Origin: Streptomyces indicus
GTDB lineage: Bacteria; Actinomycetota; Actinomycetes; Streptomycetales; Streptomycetaceae
Length of the DNA stretch: 64,000 nucleotides
Assembly (NCBI RefSeq): GCF_900100315.1
Contig: NZ_FNFF01000004.1
Coordinates: 62,001-126,000, forward strand
Direction: 5' to 3'
Shown: positions 10,761-19,163 of the stretch, one piece after another
Layout of the letters: each line of letters starts with the position of its first letter
Position numbering within the stretch: the first letter of the stretch is position 1
Notes under the pieces: generated by a model
Seen by the model: only the letters and a program-made list of their open reading frames with translations
Databases searched by the model: none
Told to the model about the DNA's origin: nothing
Made by a program: the position numbers and the translations under genes

Positions 10761-12914
10761 ATGGGGATCGGGATCACGCAAGAGCAACGCGAGTTGGCCG
10801 CTGCTGTGCGCGGATGGATCGCGCGGGCCGTGCCGCCGGAGGAAGTGCGCAAGGTGCTCGACGCGCCCGCCGGCGGCGGGCGGCCCGGGTTCTGGAGCGG
10901 GCTCGCCGAGCAGGGGCTGCTCGGGGTGCATCTGCCCGAGGAGTGCGGCGGCGGGGGCGGTGACCTCGTCGATCTCGCCGTCGTGGTCGAGGAGGCGGCC
11001 CAGGGCGCGCTGCCCGGACCGCTGATCGCCAACTCCCTTGCGTCCGCGGTCCTGGAGCGCGCCGGCGAGCGCGCTCTCGCGGCCGCGCTGGCCGAGGGGG
11101 AGCGGATCGGGGCGGTCGCGCTCGCGGCCGGCACCCTCACCTTCGTACGGGACGGCGAAGGGTATCTGCTCGACGGCGAGGCGCCTCCCGTACTCGGCGG
11201 CGGCGAGGCCGATCTGCTGCTGCTGGCCGCCCAAGGGGCCGAGGGCGTGCGGTGGTTCGTGGTCGACGCCGCGGAGCTCGCCGTACGCGTGCAGGAGAGT
11301 GCCGACCCGACGCGGCCCACCGCCGAGGTCCGGGCCGAAGGGGCGCGCGGGCGGCTGATCGAGGCCGACACCGGGCTCGTACGGGACCTCGCCGCGGTCG
11401 TGTTCGCCGCCGACGCCTGCGGGACCGCCGCCTGGGCGCTGCGGACGGCGGCCGAGTACGCCAAGGTGCGCGAGCAGTTCGGGCGGCCGATCGGGCAGTT
11501 CCAGGGGATCAAGCACCTGTGCGCCGACATGCTCGTGCGGGTCGAGCAGGCCAGGGCGCTGGTGTGGGACGCGGCCCGTGCCGCCGGTGAAGAGGCCGGA
11601 GAGGTACGGGAGTTGGCCGGGGCGCTCGCCGCCTCCGTCGCGCTCGACGCCGCGTTCAGCTGCGCCAAGGACTGCATCCAGGTGCTCGGCGGCATCGGGT
11701 TCACCTGGGAGCACGACGCCCATCTGTATCTGCGCCGTGCGCTCGTCGTCCGTCAGCTCTACGGGGCCGGGGACGCACACCGGCTGCGGGCCGTGCGGCT
11801 CGCCGAGGGCGGCGCGCGGCGCGAGCTGAGGCTCGAACTGCCGCAGGAGGCCGAGGAGTTCAGGGCGCAGGCGCGCGCGGCGATCGAGCCCGTCAAGGGA
11901 CTCGACCCGAAGGCCGTACGGCGCGAGCTCGCGCCCACCGGGTACGCGGCCCCGTATCTGCCGAAGCCCTACGGGCTCGGCGCCGGGCCCGTGCAGCAGC
12001 TCGTCGTGCAGCAGGAGCTGCGGTCGGCCGGGGTGAAGGTGGCCGATCTGGGGATCGCGACCTGGGTGGTGCCCTCGCTGATCGCCTACGGGACCGGGGA
12101 GCAGCAGGACCGCTTCATCGGGCCCACGCTCCGCGGCGACCTGCGCTGGTGCCAGCTGTTCAGCGAGCCCGGGGCCGGTTCTGATCTCGCCTCGCTGCGG
12201 ACCCGGGCCGAGCGGACCGAGGGCGGCTGGAAGGTCAACGGGCAGAAGGTGTGGACGAGTTCCGCGCACACCGCGGATTTCGGGATCCTGCTCGCCCGGA
12301 CGAATCCGGAAGCGCCCAAGCACAAGGGGCTCACGTATTTCCTCGTCGACATGAAGAACACCCCGGGCATCGACATCCGGCCGCTGAAGGAGATCAGCGG
12401 CGAGGCGATGTTCAACGAGGTGTACTTCGACGACGTGCTGCTGCCGGCCGACGCGGTGGTGGGCGAGGTCGACGACGGCTGGAAGGTCGCGCGGAACACC
12501 CTCGGGAACGAACGCGTGCACATGGCCGACCAGATGACCTTCGACACCGGCCTGGAAATGCTCATCGCGCGCTCCGCCGATCTCGACAACGCCACCCGCG
12601 CCCGGATCGGCGCCCTCGCCGCCGAGGCGCACGCCCTCGCCTGCATCGGGCTGCGCACCACCCTCCAGCAGGTCTCGGGCATCGAACCCGGCGCCGGAGC
12701 CTCCATCCGCAAGCTCGTCCAGACCCCCCACCAGCAGAAAGTCGCCGATCTCGCCCTCGAACTTCTCGGCCCCGCAGGCGCGTTGCGCGAGGGTCCGGGA
12801 GCCGGGGCCGTGTACTCGTTCCTCATGTCCCGCTGTCTGACCATCGCGGGCGGCACCACCCAGGTCCAGCTCAATGTCGTCGCCGAGCGCATTCTCGGCC
12901 TGCCCAGGGACTGA
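10761..12914 (+). CDS. Fused double acyl-CoA dehydrogenase (FadE-FadE)
   Basis: 717 residues formed from two acyl-CoA dehydrogenase domains in one chain (about 1-352 and 356-717). It would introduce the alpha,beta double bond into an acyl-CoA using FAD. The first half ends with the family C-terminal pattern ([13 protein letters not shown], then [20 protein letters not shown]). The second half has the FAD/substrate loop [12 protein letters not shown], then [11 protein letters not shown], and ends in [19 protein letters not shown]. Mycobacterial cholesterol side-chain dehydrogenases are obligate heteromers of two FadE proteins, so a fusion fits a bulky steroid-like substrate. I chose ATG 10761 because the first domain starts there; the frame is open further upstream. 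Confidence 0.88.
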   Translation: MGIGITQEQRELAAAVRGWIARAVPPEEVRKVLDAPAGGGRPGFWSGLAEQGLLGVHLPEECGGGGGDLVDLAVVVEEAAQGALPGPLIANSLASAVLERAGERALAAALAEGERIGAVALAAGTLTFVRDGEGYLLDGEAPPVLGGGEADLLLLAAQGAEGVRWFVVDAAELAVRVQESADPTRPTAEVRAEGARGRLIEADTGLVRDLAAVVFAADACGTAAWALRTAAEYAKVREQFGRPIGQFQGIKHLCADMLVRVEQARALVWDAARAAGEEAGEVRELAGALAASVALDAAFSCAKDCIQVLGGIGFTWEHDAHLYLRRALVVRQLYGAGDAHRLRAVRLAEGGARRELRLELPQEAEEFRAQARAAIEPVKGLDPKAVRRELAPTGYAAPYLPKPYGLGAGPVQQLVVQQELRSAGVKVADLGIATWVVPSLIAYGTGEQQDRFIGPTLRGDLRWCQLFSEPGAGSDLASLRTRAERTEGGWKVNGQKVWTSSAHTADFGILLARTNPEAPKHKGLTYFLVDMKNTPGIDIRPLKEISGEAMFNEVYFDDVLLPADAVVGEVDDGWKVARNTLGNERVHMADQMTFDTGLEMLIARSADLDNATRARIGALAAEAHALACIGLRTTLQQVSGIEPGAGASIRKLVQTPHQQKVADLALELLGPAGALREGPGAGAVYSFLMSRCLTIAGGTTQVQLNVVAERILGLPRD

Positions 12915-12928
12915 AAGGCCACACCAGG

Positions 12929-14116
12929 ATGAAGACGTACATCGTCGGCGTAGGCATGACCAAGTTCGAGAAGCCCGAGAGCCGGGACTGGCAGTACTGG
13001 GACATGGCGAAAGAGGCCGGCACGAAAGCCCTTGAAGACGCCGGGATTTCGTACGATCTCGTCGAGCAGGTGCCGGTCGGATACTGCTTCCAGGCCTCCA
13101 CGGCGGGTCAGCGGGCCGCGTATGAAATAGGGCTCTCGGGCGTTCCCGTCTACAACGTGAACAACAACTGCGCGACCGCGTCGACCGCCTTGATGATGGC
13201 CCGGCAGTTCGTGGCCGGCGGGATCAACGACTGCGTGCTCGCGCTCGGCTTCGAGAAGATGAAGAAGGGCGCGCTCGGCGGGGGAGCGGACGGCGGCGAC
13301 TTCAAGACCTCGCCCGTCGCCCGGCACTACGGGATCATGGCCGCCAAGCACGGCTTCGAGATGTCCCCGCCCACCGCGCAGATCTTCGGCGACGCGGCCC
13401 GCGAGCACATGGAGCTGTACGGCACGACCGAGGCGCAGCTCGCGGCGGTCGGCGCCAAGAACCACAGGCACTCGGCGAACAACCCGTACGCGCAGTTCCA
13501 GGACGTCTACACGGTGGACGAGATCCTGGCCGCCAAGACCATCCACCGGCCGCTGACCAAGCTCCAGTGCTCGCCCACCTCGGATGGCGCGGCCGCCGCG
13601 GTCGTGGTCTCGGAGCGGTTCGTGGAGCGGCACGGGCTCGGTGACAAGGCGGTGGAGATCGTCGCGCAGACCATGACCACCGACACCGAGGAGTCCTTCG
13701 CGTCCGGCTCGTGCATCGACGTCGTCGGCAAGCCGATGTCGGCGGCGGCCGGGCGGCAGGTCTTCGAGCAGGCCGGGCTCGGCATCGAGGACGTGGACGT
13801 CATCGAGCTGCACGACTGCTTCTCGATCAACGAGCTGCTCACCTACGAGGCGCTCGGGATGTGCGGCGAGGGCGAGTCCGGGAAGCTCGTCGAGTCCGGC
13901 GCGACCACGTACGGCGGGAAGTGGGTCGTGAACCCCTCGGGCGGTCTGATCTCCAAGGGCCACCCGCTGGGCGCGACCGGCCTCGCCCAGGTCGCGGAGC
14001 TGTCGTGGCAGCTGCGCGGGGAGGCCGGGGCGCGGCAGGTGGAAGGAGCCCGCGTCGGGCTCGCCCACAACATCGGGCTGGGCGGGGCGGCGGTCGTGAC
14101 GATGCTGCGGAAGTGA
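12929..14116 (+). CDS. Thiolase-family lipid-transfer protein (Ltp/SCP2-thiolase type)
   Basis: 395-residue thiolase-fold enzyme, the type that cleaves the final acyl-CoA (retro-Claisen/thiolytic or aldol step) of branched and steroid side chains. The active-site region NNNCATAST places the reactive Cys at residue 81. The C-terminal part has [11 protein letters not shown] and the Gly-rich GHPLGATG loop. It starts 14 bp after the fused dehydrogenase with a weak site and is surely cotranscribed. Ltp-type thiolases often need a small DUF35 partner, which is not present in this operon. An exact substrate cannot be read from sequence. Confidence 0.87.
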   Translation: MKTYIVGVGMTKFEKPESRDWQYWDMAKEAGTKALEDAGISYDLVEQVPVGYCFQASTAGQRAAYEIGLSGVPVYNVNNNCATASTALMMARQFVAGGINDCVLALGFEKMKKGALGGGADGGDFKTSPVARHYGIMAAKHGFEMSPPTAQIFGDAAREHMELYGTTEAQLAAVGAKNHRHSANNPYAQFQDVYTVDEILAAKTIHRPLTKLQCSPTSDGAAAAVVVSERFVERHGLGDKAVEIVAQTMTTDTEESFASGSCIDVVGKPMSAAAGRQVFEQAGLGIEDVDVIELHDCFSINELLTYEALGMCGEGESGKLVESGATTYGGKWVVNPSGGLISKGHPLGATGLAQVAELSWQLRGEAGARQVEGARVGLAHNIGLGGAAVVTMLRK

Positions 14117-14148
14117 GCTCGGCGCGGTCGCCGTGGAGGTGAGGGGTG

Positions 14149-14196
14149 TCACGTCCGCCGCGGACGTGAGGGCGATCACGTCTGCCGCGGACGTGA
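14149..14196. promoter_or_regulatory. Two tandem 21-bp inverted repeats upstream of the MFS gene
   Basis: TCACGTCCGC-C-GCGGACGTGA (14149-14169, perfect 10-bp arms) and TCACGTCTGC-C-GCGGACGTGA (14176-14196, one mismatch) lie 27 bp apart, on nearly the same helix face spacing. They sit 96 bp before the transporter start, as expected for a pair of dimeric repressor sites. A tandem hairpin terminator for the thiolase operon is the alternative. Confidence 0.5.
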
Positions 14197-14291
14197 ACGC
14201 CGTGGTGCGGGTACCCGGAGGGACCTAGTCCCCAAGACCGATGGCCGGTGCATCGAAACCCCGATGCGCCGGCCGTCCGCCGACTGAGAGC

Positions 14292-15755
14292 ATGGCCGGC
14301 ATGGCCCCGACACCCACCGACACCGCGATATCCACCCGCCCGCACCGCAGCCGCTCCATACCGACCTGGGCCGTGGTGCTCACGGCGTGTGCGGGCCAGT
14401 TCCTCGTCGTGCTCGACGTGTCCGTGGTCAACACCGCGCTGCCCTCGATGCGCGCCGACCTCGGGCTCAGCGCGCTCGGGCTGCAATGGGTGGTCAACGC
14501 GTACTCGATCGCCTTCGCCGGCTTCATGCTGCTCGGCGGCCGGGCCGGCGATCTCTTCGGGCGCAAGCGGATGTTCCTGCTCGGTCTCGCCCTGTTCACC
14601 GCCGCCTCGCTCGCCGGCGGACTCGCGCAGGAGAGCTGGCAGCTGCTCGCCGCCCGCGCCGTCCAGGGCCTGGGCGCCGCGGTGCTCGCCCCCTCCACCC
14701 TGACCCTGCTCACCTCGGCCGTCCCCGAAGGACCGGCCCGGGTGCGGGCCATCGGCACCTGGACCGCCGTCGGCGCGGGCGGCGGCGCGGCCGGCGGACT
14801 CGTCGGCGGGCTGCTCACCGACCTCCTGTCGTGGCGCTGGGTGCTGCTCATCAATGTGCCGGTCGGTGTGCTCGTGCTCGTGGCCGCCGTGTTCTGGCTG
14901 ACCGAGAGCCGCGGCGGCGAACGGCGCCGGCTCGACCTGCCGGGCGCGGTCCTCGTCACGGCCGGCCTCGCCACCCTCGCGTACGGGATCGTGCAGACCG
15001 AGGTCGAGGGCTGGACGGCGCCCGGGACGCTGGTTCCGCTCGGCGCGGGCCTGCTGCTCATCGCCGTGTTCCTGCTGGTCGAGGCGCGCACGAAGGCGCC
15101 TCTGATGCCGCTCGGTCTGTTCCGGCTGCGGTCGGTGGCCGCGGCGAACGCCGTGATGATGGTGTGCGGCGCGGCCAGCTTCGCCATGTGGTTCTTCATG
15201 ACGGTGTACGCGCAGAACGTGCTCGGCTACTCCGCCATCGAGGCCGGACTCGCCCTGGTCCCCTCCTCGTTGACGGTCATGCTCGGCTCGAAGCTCGCAC
15301 CCCGCCTGATGCGGATGATCGGCGCGAAGAACGTCACCGTCCTCGGCATCCTGATCGCCGCATCCGGCTACGGCGTGCAGCAGGCGACGATCGCGCCCGA
15401 CGGCGGGTACGTCGCCTCGATCCTGCTCCCCGGCATCCTGATGATGCTCGGCGCGGGCCTGGCCATGACCCCGCTCGCCTCGCTGGCCACCTCGGGGGCG
15501 GCGCCCTCGGAGGCGGGTCTGGTGTCGGGGCTCATCAACACCTCGCGCACGATGGGCGGCGCGCTCGGCCTGTCGATCCTGTCGACGATCGCCGCGGCGC
15601 AGTCGGGCGGGGCCTCGGATCCGGTGGCGCTGACCGACGGCTACGCGGCCGCGTTCCGTACGAGCGGACTGATCCTGCTCGGCGGGGTGCTGCTCGTCCT
15701 GGTGTGGCTGCCGTCGGCGGAGCGCCAGCCGAAGGCGGCCCAGCGCGTCTCCTGA
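14292..15755 (+). CDS. MFS multidrug exporter, DHA2 (EmrB/QacA) family
   Basis: 487-residue membrane protein with about 14 transmembrane helices, exporting drugs or metabolites by proton antiport. Family motifs are visible: LDVSVVNTALPSM in helix 1 (motif D1), GRAGDLFGRKRMF (motif A), RAVQGLGAAVLAPSTL (motif B) and the Gly-rich antiporter helix GAGGGAAGGLVGG (motif C). ATG 14292 or 14301 is likelier than the upstream in-frame start because the hydrophilic lead then has normal length; the ribosome site is weak. Two inverted repeats upstream suggest repressor control. It converges on the histidine kinase gene. Confidence 0.88.
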   Translation: MAGMAPTPTDTAISTRPHRSRSIPTWAVVLTACAGQFLVVLDVSVVNTALPSMRADLGLSALGLQWVVNAYSIAFAGFMLLGGRAGDLFGRKRMFLLGLALFTAASLAGGLAQESWQLLAARAVQGLGAAVLAPSTLTLLTSAVPEGPARVRAIGTWTAVGAGGGAAGGLVGGLLTDLLSWRWVLLINVPVGVLVLVAAVFWLTESRGGERRRLDLPGAVLVTAGLATLAYGIVQTEVEGWTAPGTLVPLGAGLLLIAVFLLVEARTKAPLMPLGLFRLRSVAAANAVMMVCGAASFAMWFFMTVYAQNVLGYSAIEAGLALVPSSLTVMLGSKLAPRLMRMIGAKNVTVLGILIAASGYGVQQATIAPDGGYVASILLPGILMMLGAGLAMTPLASLATSGAAPSEAGLVSGLINTSRTMGGALGLSILSTIAAAQSGGASDPVALTDGYAAAFRTSGLILLGGVLLVLVWLPSAERQPKAAQRVS

Positions 15756-15786
15756 AGTCCCTTCACCGGCAGGCGCGTTGGTGCGC

Positions 15787-17028
15787 TCAGCGCAGGGCCC
15801 GCCGGTCCGCGTCGGTGGCCAGGCGGGCCGTCACCCGGAATCCGCCGCGCTCCGCGGGCCCCCACTCCAGCGATCCGCCCGCTTGCGCGAGCCGCTCGGT
15901 GAGGCCGCGCAGTCCGCTGCCCGAGGGCCCTGTGCCCTCGCCCCGCCCGTCGTCGGTCACCGTCAGGACGGTGTCCCCGTCCGCCGCGGCCACCTCGATC
16001 CGGCAGACGGTGGCACCTGAGTGCCGTACGACATTGGTGACGGCCTCCCGTACCACCCAGGAGAGCAGCGCACCCGGCACCGGCGCGGGCGGCGGCCCGG
16101 ACTGGCGGACCAGCGCGTCGATGCCCGCCGAGGCCAACGTGTCGCGGGCGCGGTCCAGTTCGGCCGTCAGGCTCGCGTCGCGGTAGCCGGTGACGGCCTC
16201 GCGGATCTCGGTGAGCGCCTGGCGCCCCACCGTCTCGATGTCGGCGATCTGCCGCAGCGAGGCCTCCGCGTCGTGCGGCGCGAGCCGGCGCGCGGCCTCG
16301 GACTTCACCACGATCAGGGAGAGCGTGTGGCCGAGCAGGTCGTGCAGGTCGCGGGAGAACCGCAGCCGCTCCTGCTCCACGGCGGAGCGGGCCAACTCCT
16401 CGCGGGTCTCGCGCAGTTCCACCACCTTCTCGGAGAGCGCGAGGATCGCGGCGGTCACCAGGCCGGAGAGCAGCGTGCCGTACCCGCTGGTGACCGCGGA
16501 CCACGCGTCCGTGTCCCGCCACGCGCCGGTCACGGCGGCCGAACAGGTAAGCACCCCGACCGCCCAGGCGAGGCGCCGGCCCCGCAGCGCCGTGCCGACC
16601 GCGAGGGACAGCAGCGGGAACAGGGCGAGCCACGGCCCCCCGTAGCCGATCGCGAGCCCGTACGTCACCACCGCCATGCCGGACAGGGCCGTGTAGGTCC
16701 ACCACGTGTCACGCCGCCGGAAGGTCTGCAACACCACTGAGACGTAGAGGGAGTTGAAGACGAGCAGGCCGATGCCGCCGATCCAGGGGTTGGGCGTCTC
16801 GCCGCGTACGACGTTCGAGAAGGCGCCCATCCCGAGCAGTAGCCACGGCAGGAAGGCATACGCGCTGCGCGGGCCGGGGCGCCGCCGCCCGGGTCCGCCG
16901 CCCCCGCCGCTCACCGGCCGATGTCCGTCGTCGCTCACCGGCCAGTGCCCGTCGTCGCTCACCGGCCGGTGCCCGTCGTCGCCGCTCGTCCGCGGGCTCG
17001 CGCTCTCGGTCCCCGTCACGGGCATCAT
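15787..17028 (-). CDS. Sensor histidine kinase (HisKA_3 type), orphan
   Basis: 413 residues. The N-terminal Ser/Gly-rich segment has three copies of DDGHRPVS-like octads, followed by about six membrane helices (about 55-190), a coiled dimerisation segment, the phospho-acceptor box FSRDLHDLLGHTLSL and a HATPase domain (REAVTNVVRHSGA for the N box, TVTDDGRGEG for the G box). This is the DesK/LiaS-like layout. It starts three bases after the ABC permease stop, in one operon with the exporter. No response regulator follows: the next gene is a convergent MFS transporter. The partner must be encoded elsewhere. Confidence 0.9.
   Translation of the reverse strand: MMPVTGTESASPRTSGDDGHRPVSDDGHWPVSDDGHRPVSGGGGGPGRRRPGPRSAYAFLPWLLLGMGAFSNVVRGETPNPWIGGIGLLVFNSLYVSVVLQTFRRRDTWWTYTALSGMAVVTYGLAIGYGGPWLALFPLLSLAVGTALRGRRLAWAVGVLTCSAAVTGAWRDTDAWSAVTSGYGTLLSGLVTAAILALSEKVVELRETREELARSAVEQERLRFSRDLHDLLGHTLSLIVVKSEAARRLAPHDAEASLRQIADIETVGRQALTEIREAVTGYRDASLTAELDRARDTLASAGIDALVRQSGPPPAPVPGALLSWVVREAVTNVVRHSGATVCRIEVAAADGDTVLTVTDDGRGEGTGPSGSGLRGLTERLAQAGGSLEWGPAERGGFRVTARLATDADRRALR
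16910..16981 (-). repeat. Three 24-bp tandem repeats inside the kinase gene
   Basis: Three in-frame 24-bp units (16910-16933, 16934-16957, 16958-16981), differing at a few bases, encode the repeated octad DDGHxPVS in the cytoplasmic N terminus of the kinase. The length is a multiple of three, so copy changes keep the frame. Confidence 0.85.
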
Positions 17029-17030
17029 GG

Positions 17031-17762
17031 TCACACCGTCCGGGCCGAGCGGCGATAGGAATGCGCCGCATACGCGCCGAACAGGACCAGCCACGCGAGC
17101 AGCACCGCGACCGTGCCGGCGCCCGGCGCGGCCCCCTCGGTCGTCGCCCAGCCGAGGTCGGCGAAGCTGTGGGCGGGGGAGTACGCGGACACGGTGCGCA
17201 GCCAGTCGGGGAACAGGTCGGCCGGGAACCACAGGCCGCCCACGATGGCCAGGCCCATCGTGCAGAGCATGTTGGCGATGCCGGTGACCTGGGTGCTGAG
17301 CCGGTAGCCGTTGCCCAGGCCGAGCATGGTGAACGGCAGCGCGCCCAGCCACAGGAGCAGCACCAGGGCGGCCCACTGCCAGGCCTCCATCCGTACGCCG
17401 TTGACGAGCGCACCCGCCGTCAGGACGGAGGCGATCGCCGGGAGCACCGTGACCGAGCCGCTCAGCGCACGGCCCGTCACGGCCTGGCGCGGGGTGAGCG
17501 GCGTGACCCGCAGCTGCCGCAGCCAGCCGCTGGAACGGTCGTCGGCGACGGCACCACCGGTGCCGAGCGCCGCGCCCAGCGCGCCGTAGGCCGCCATCCC
17601 CACCATGGCCGAGGTCTTCCACTCGGCCCCGTCCTCGCCGCTCGCACCGAGGTTGGTGAAGAGGAGGTACATCAGGACGGGCATGCCGATCCCGAGGACG
17701 ACGAAACCGGTGTCCCGCAGGGTCCGGCGGATCTCCAGGCGCAGATAGTCGAGCACCATCAC
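17031..17762 (-). CDS. ABC-2 type transporter permease
   Basis: 243-residue membrane subunit of an exporter with about six transmembrane helices, beginning with the ABC-2 N terminus (MVLDYLRLEIRRTLRD) and containing the cytoplasmic DDRSSGWLRQLRVTPLTP segment typical of DrrB/YadH-like permeases. It overlaps the ATPase gene by four bases and is followed at once by the histidine kinase. Together they resemble exporter plus sensor modules that respond to membrane stress or antibiotics. Substrate unknown. Confidence 0.88.
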   Translation of the reverse strand: MMVLDYLRLEIRRTLRDTGFVVLGIGMPVLMYLLFTNLGASGEDGAEWKTSAMVGMAAYGALGAALGTGGAVADDRSSGWLRQLRVTPLTPRQAVTGRALSGSVTVLPAIASVLTAGALVNGVRMEAWQWAALVLLLWLGALPFTMLGLGNGYRLSTQVTGIANMLCTMGLAIVGGLWFPADLFPDWLRTVSAYSPAHSFADLGWATTEGAAPGAGTVAVLLAWLVLFGAYAAHSYRRSARTV

Positions 17763-18766
17763 ACGGACTCCATCTCATCGGTCGTGGCGGAAGGCGGGGT
17801 GGTGGCGGGGGCGGTCGTGACGCGGGCCCGCGCTGACCCGGGGGCTGCCGACGCGGTACCAGAGGCGTCCGTGCCGCTCGCGCCGGAGGTCAGGGTCAGG
17901 AACGCGGTCTCCAGGGAGGTCGCCTCGACCCGCAGGCCGCGCACCGCACCCCGCCCGGCCAGCGCGACCACGGTCGCGTCCGAGTCCTCGCTGCGCAGGC
18001 TCGCGCGGTCACCGCGGATCTCCACGGCCGTCACCCCCGGCAGGCCGGCCAGCCAGCCGGAACCCTCGCCGGCGAGGTCGAAGGAGACGAGCGTTCCGCC
18101 GGCGGCCCGCTTGAGCTCCTCGACCGTGCCGTCCGCGACGATCCGGCCGTGGTCGATGACCACGATCCGGTCGGCGTTCGCGTCCGCCTCCTGGAGGTAG
18201 TGGGTGGAGAACAGCACGGTGTTGCCGCGCCGGGCGTACGCGCGCATCGAGTCCCAGAACGCCTGGCGCGCCTCCACGTCGAGTGCGGCGGTCGGCTCGT
18301 CGAGGACGATCAGGCCGGGGTTGCCGGCGAGGGCGAGCGCGAACCGTACGCGCTGCACCTGGCCGCCCGAGAGACGGTCCACGCGCCGGTCGGCCTGCTC
18401 GGTCAGACCGGCGAGCGCGAGCGCTTCGGCCACGGGCATCGGACGCGGGTACGTACGGCCCACGAAACCGATGAGCTCGCGGACCGTGACCCGTGAGATG
18501 GGCCGTCCGTCCTGGAGCATCGCGCCCACGAGACCGGCGCGGACGGCGCGTTCGGGGGTGGTGCCGAACAGGCGGACCGAGCCCTCGTCCGGCTCGTCGA
18601 GGCCGAGCAGCATCGAGATGGTGGTGGACTTGCCGGCGCCGTTGCGGCCGAGCAGCGCCACCGTCTCGCCGCGCTCGATGGCGAGGTCGACGCCGTCCAC
18701 GGCACGCACGGAGGGAAAGGCCTTGACCACCTGGTGCAGGTCCACAGCTCGCGGGGTCGTTGTCAT
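17759..18766 (-). CDS. ABC exporter ATP-binding protein
   Basis: 335 residues. Walker A LLGRNGAGKST, Q-loop around MLQDG, signature LSGGQVQRVRFALAL, Walker B LIVLDEPTAALD and switch FSTHYLQEADANADR are all present; the C-terminal about 100 residues form the extra domain seen in DrrA-like exporter ATPases. It energises the ABC-2 permease encoded next. The ATG at 18766 has TACGGT six bases upstream and no ribosome site, so its transcript is probably leaderless. First gene of the ATPase-permease-kinase operon. Confidence 0.92.
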   Translation of the reverse strand: MTTTPRAVDLHQVVKAFPSVRAVDGVDLAIERGETVALLGRNGAGKSTTISMLLGLDEPDEGSVRLFGTTPERAVRAGLVGAMLQDGRPISRVTVRELIGFVGRTYPRPMPVAEALALAGLTEQADRRVDRLSGGQVQRVRFALALAGNPGLIVLDEPTAALDVEARQAFWDSMRAYARRGNTVLFSTHYLQEADANADRIVVIDHGRIVADGTVEELKRAAGGTLVSFDLAGEGSGWLAGLPGVTAVEIRGDRASLRSEDSDATVVALAGRGAVRGLRVEATSLETAFLTLTSGASGTDASGTASAAPGSARARVTTAPATTPPSATTDEMESV

Positions 18767-18772
18767 GCCTCG

Positions 18773-18778
18773 ACCGTA
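18773..18778 (-). promoter_or_regulatory. -10 hexamer of a leaderless start
   Basis: TACGGT on the minus strand lies six bases before ATG 18766. Confidence 0.4.
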
Positions 18779-18919
18779 CGGAGCGGGGCGGGGGCGGCGG
18801 CAGAATCAGCTGTCAGGAGCTCCGTAGGACAAATGTCATGGGTGGCGGGGTGACATGGGGGGTGTGAAAGGCCGCCGGCCAGGGCGTGCGCAGGCTGAAG
18901 TTCCAGCGCACACCAGTGA

Positions 18920-18936
18920 TCTGACATCACGTCAGA
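18920..18936. promoter_or_regulatory. Operator-like inverted repeat TCTGAC-N5-GTCAGA
   Basis: Six-base perfect arms around ATCAC. The same core and spacer length occur at 10716-10736 before the acyl-CoA dehydrogenase operon. It lies 17 bp before the -35 of the candidate MaoC-operon promoter. Confidence 0.55.
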
Positions 18937-18953
18937 ATTCTGTGGCGGGACCC

Positions 18954-18982
18954 TTCACAACTGCCGGGGGGCGCGTTATACA
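18954..18982 (+). promoter_or_regulatory. Candidate promoter of the MaoC operon
   Basis: TTCACA (18954-18959) and TATACA (18977-18982) are separated by 17 bp, a vegetative-type promoter pattern. The implied start site near 18989 is followed by the KstR-like palindrome and a leader of about 175 nt. Confidence 0.45.
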
Positions 18983-18997
18983 TGGGGATCACTGGCC

Positions 18998-19011
18998 TAG
19001 AACGCGTTCTA
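18998..19011. promoter_or_regulatory. KstR-like palindromic box
   Basis: TAGAACGCGTTCTA is a perfect 14-bp palindrome and an exact fit to TNNAACNNGTTNNA. An extra half-site AGAAC follows. Located just downstream of the inferred transcription start, it would act as a repressor roadblock. Confidence 0.6.
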
Positions 19012-19062
19012 GAACGGGCCCTGAGAGGGCTCGGACGGGACACTTCGGGGCCGGTCCGATGC

Positions 19063-19104
19063 GACCTCGGTGCGGCCGACGGTGCGGACGGCCGCACCGA
19101 GGTC
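19063..19104 (+). promoter_or_regulatory. Strong leader hairpin upstream of the MaoC gene
   Basis: A perfect 16-bp stem (arms 19063-19078 and 19089-19104) closes a 10-nt loop, 60 nt before the start codon and inside the inferred leader. There is no U-run. It could be an attenuator, an RNA stabiliser or part of a regulatory leader. Confidence 0.6.
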
Positions 19105-19163
19105 TTCCACGTGCGTGACCCGCACAGCTCACGCGCACGAACAGCCCAAGGAGCAGCGTCCCC

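Larger units (their letters stand above)
18767..19163. other. Regulatory intergenic region without genes
   Basis: 397 bp between the divergent ABC ATPase gene and the MaoC gene. I see no convincing coding frame. It holds an inverted repeat, a promoter, a KstR-like palindrome and a 16-bp-stem hairpin, each listed separately. Confidence 0.6.

Noticed and set aside
12086..14179. A 697-codon minus-strand frame
   Set aside because: Antisense to the fused dehydrogenase and thiolase, whose domains are unambiguous.
15641..16705. Minus-strand frame near the kinase, considered as the missing response regulator
   Set aside because: It is the kinase gene read in another frame. No receiver-domain Asp or helix-turn-helix motif is visible.
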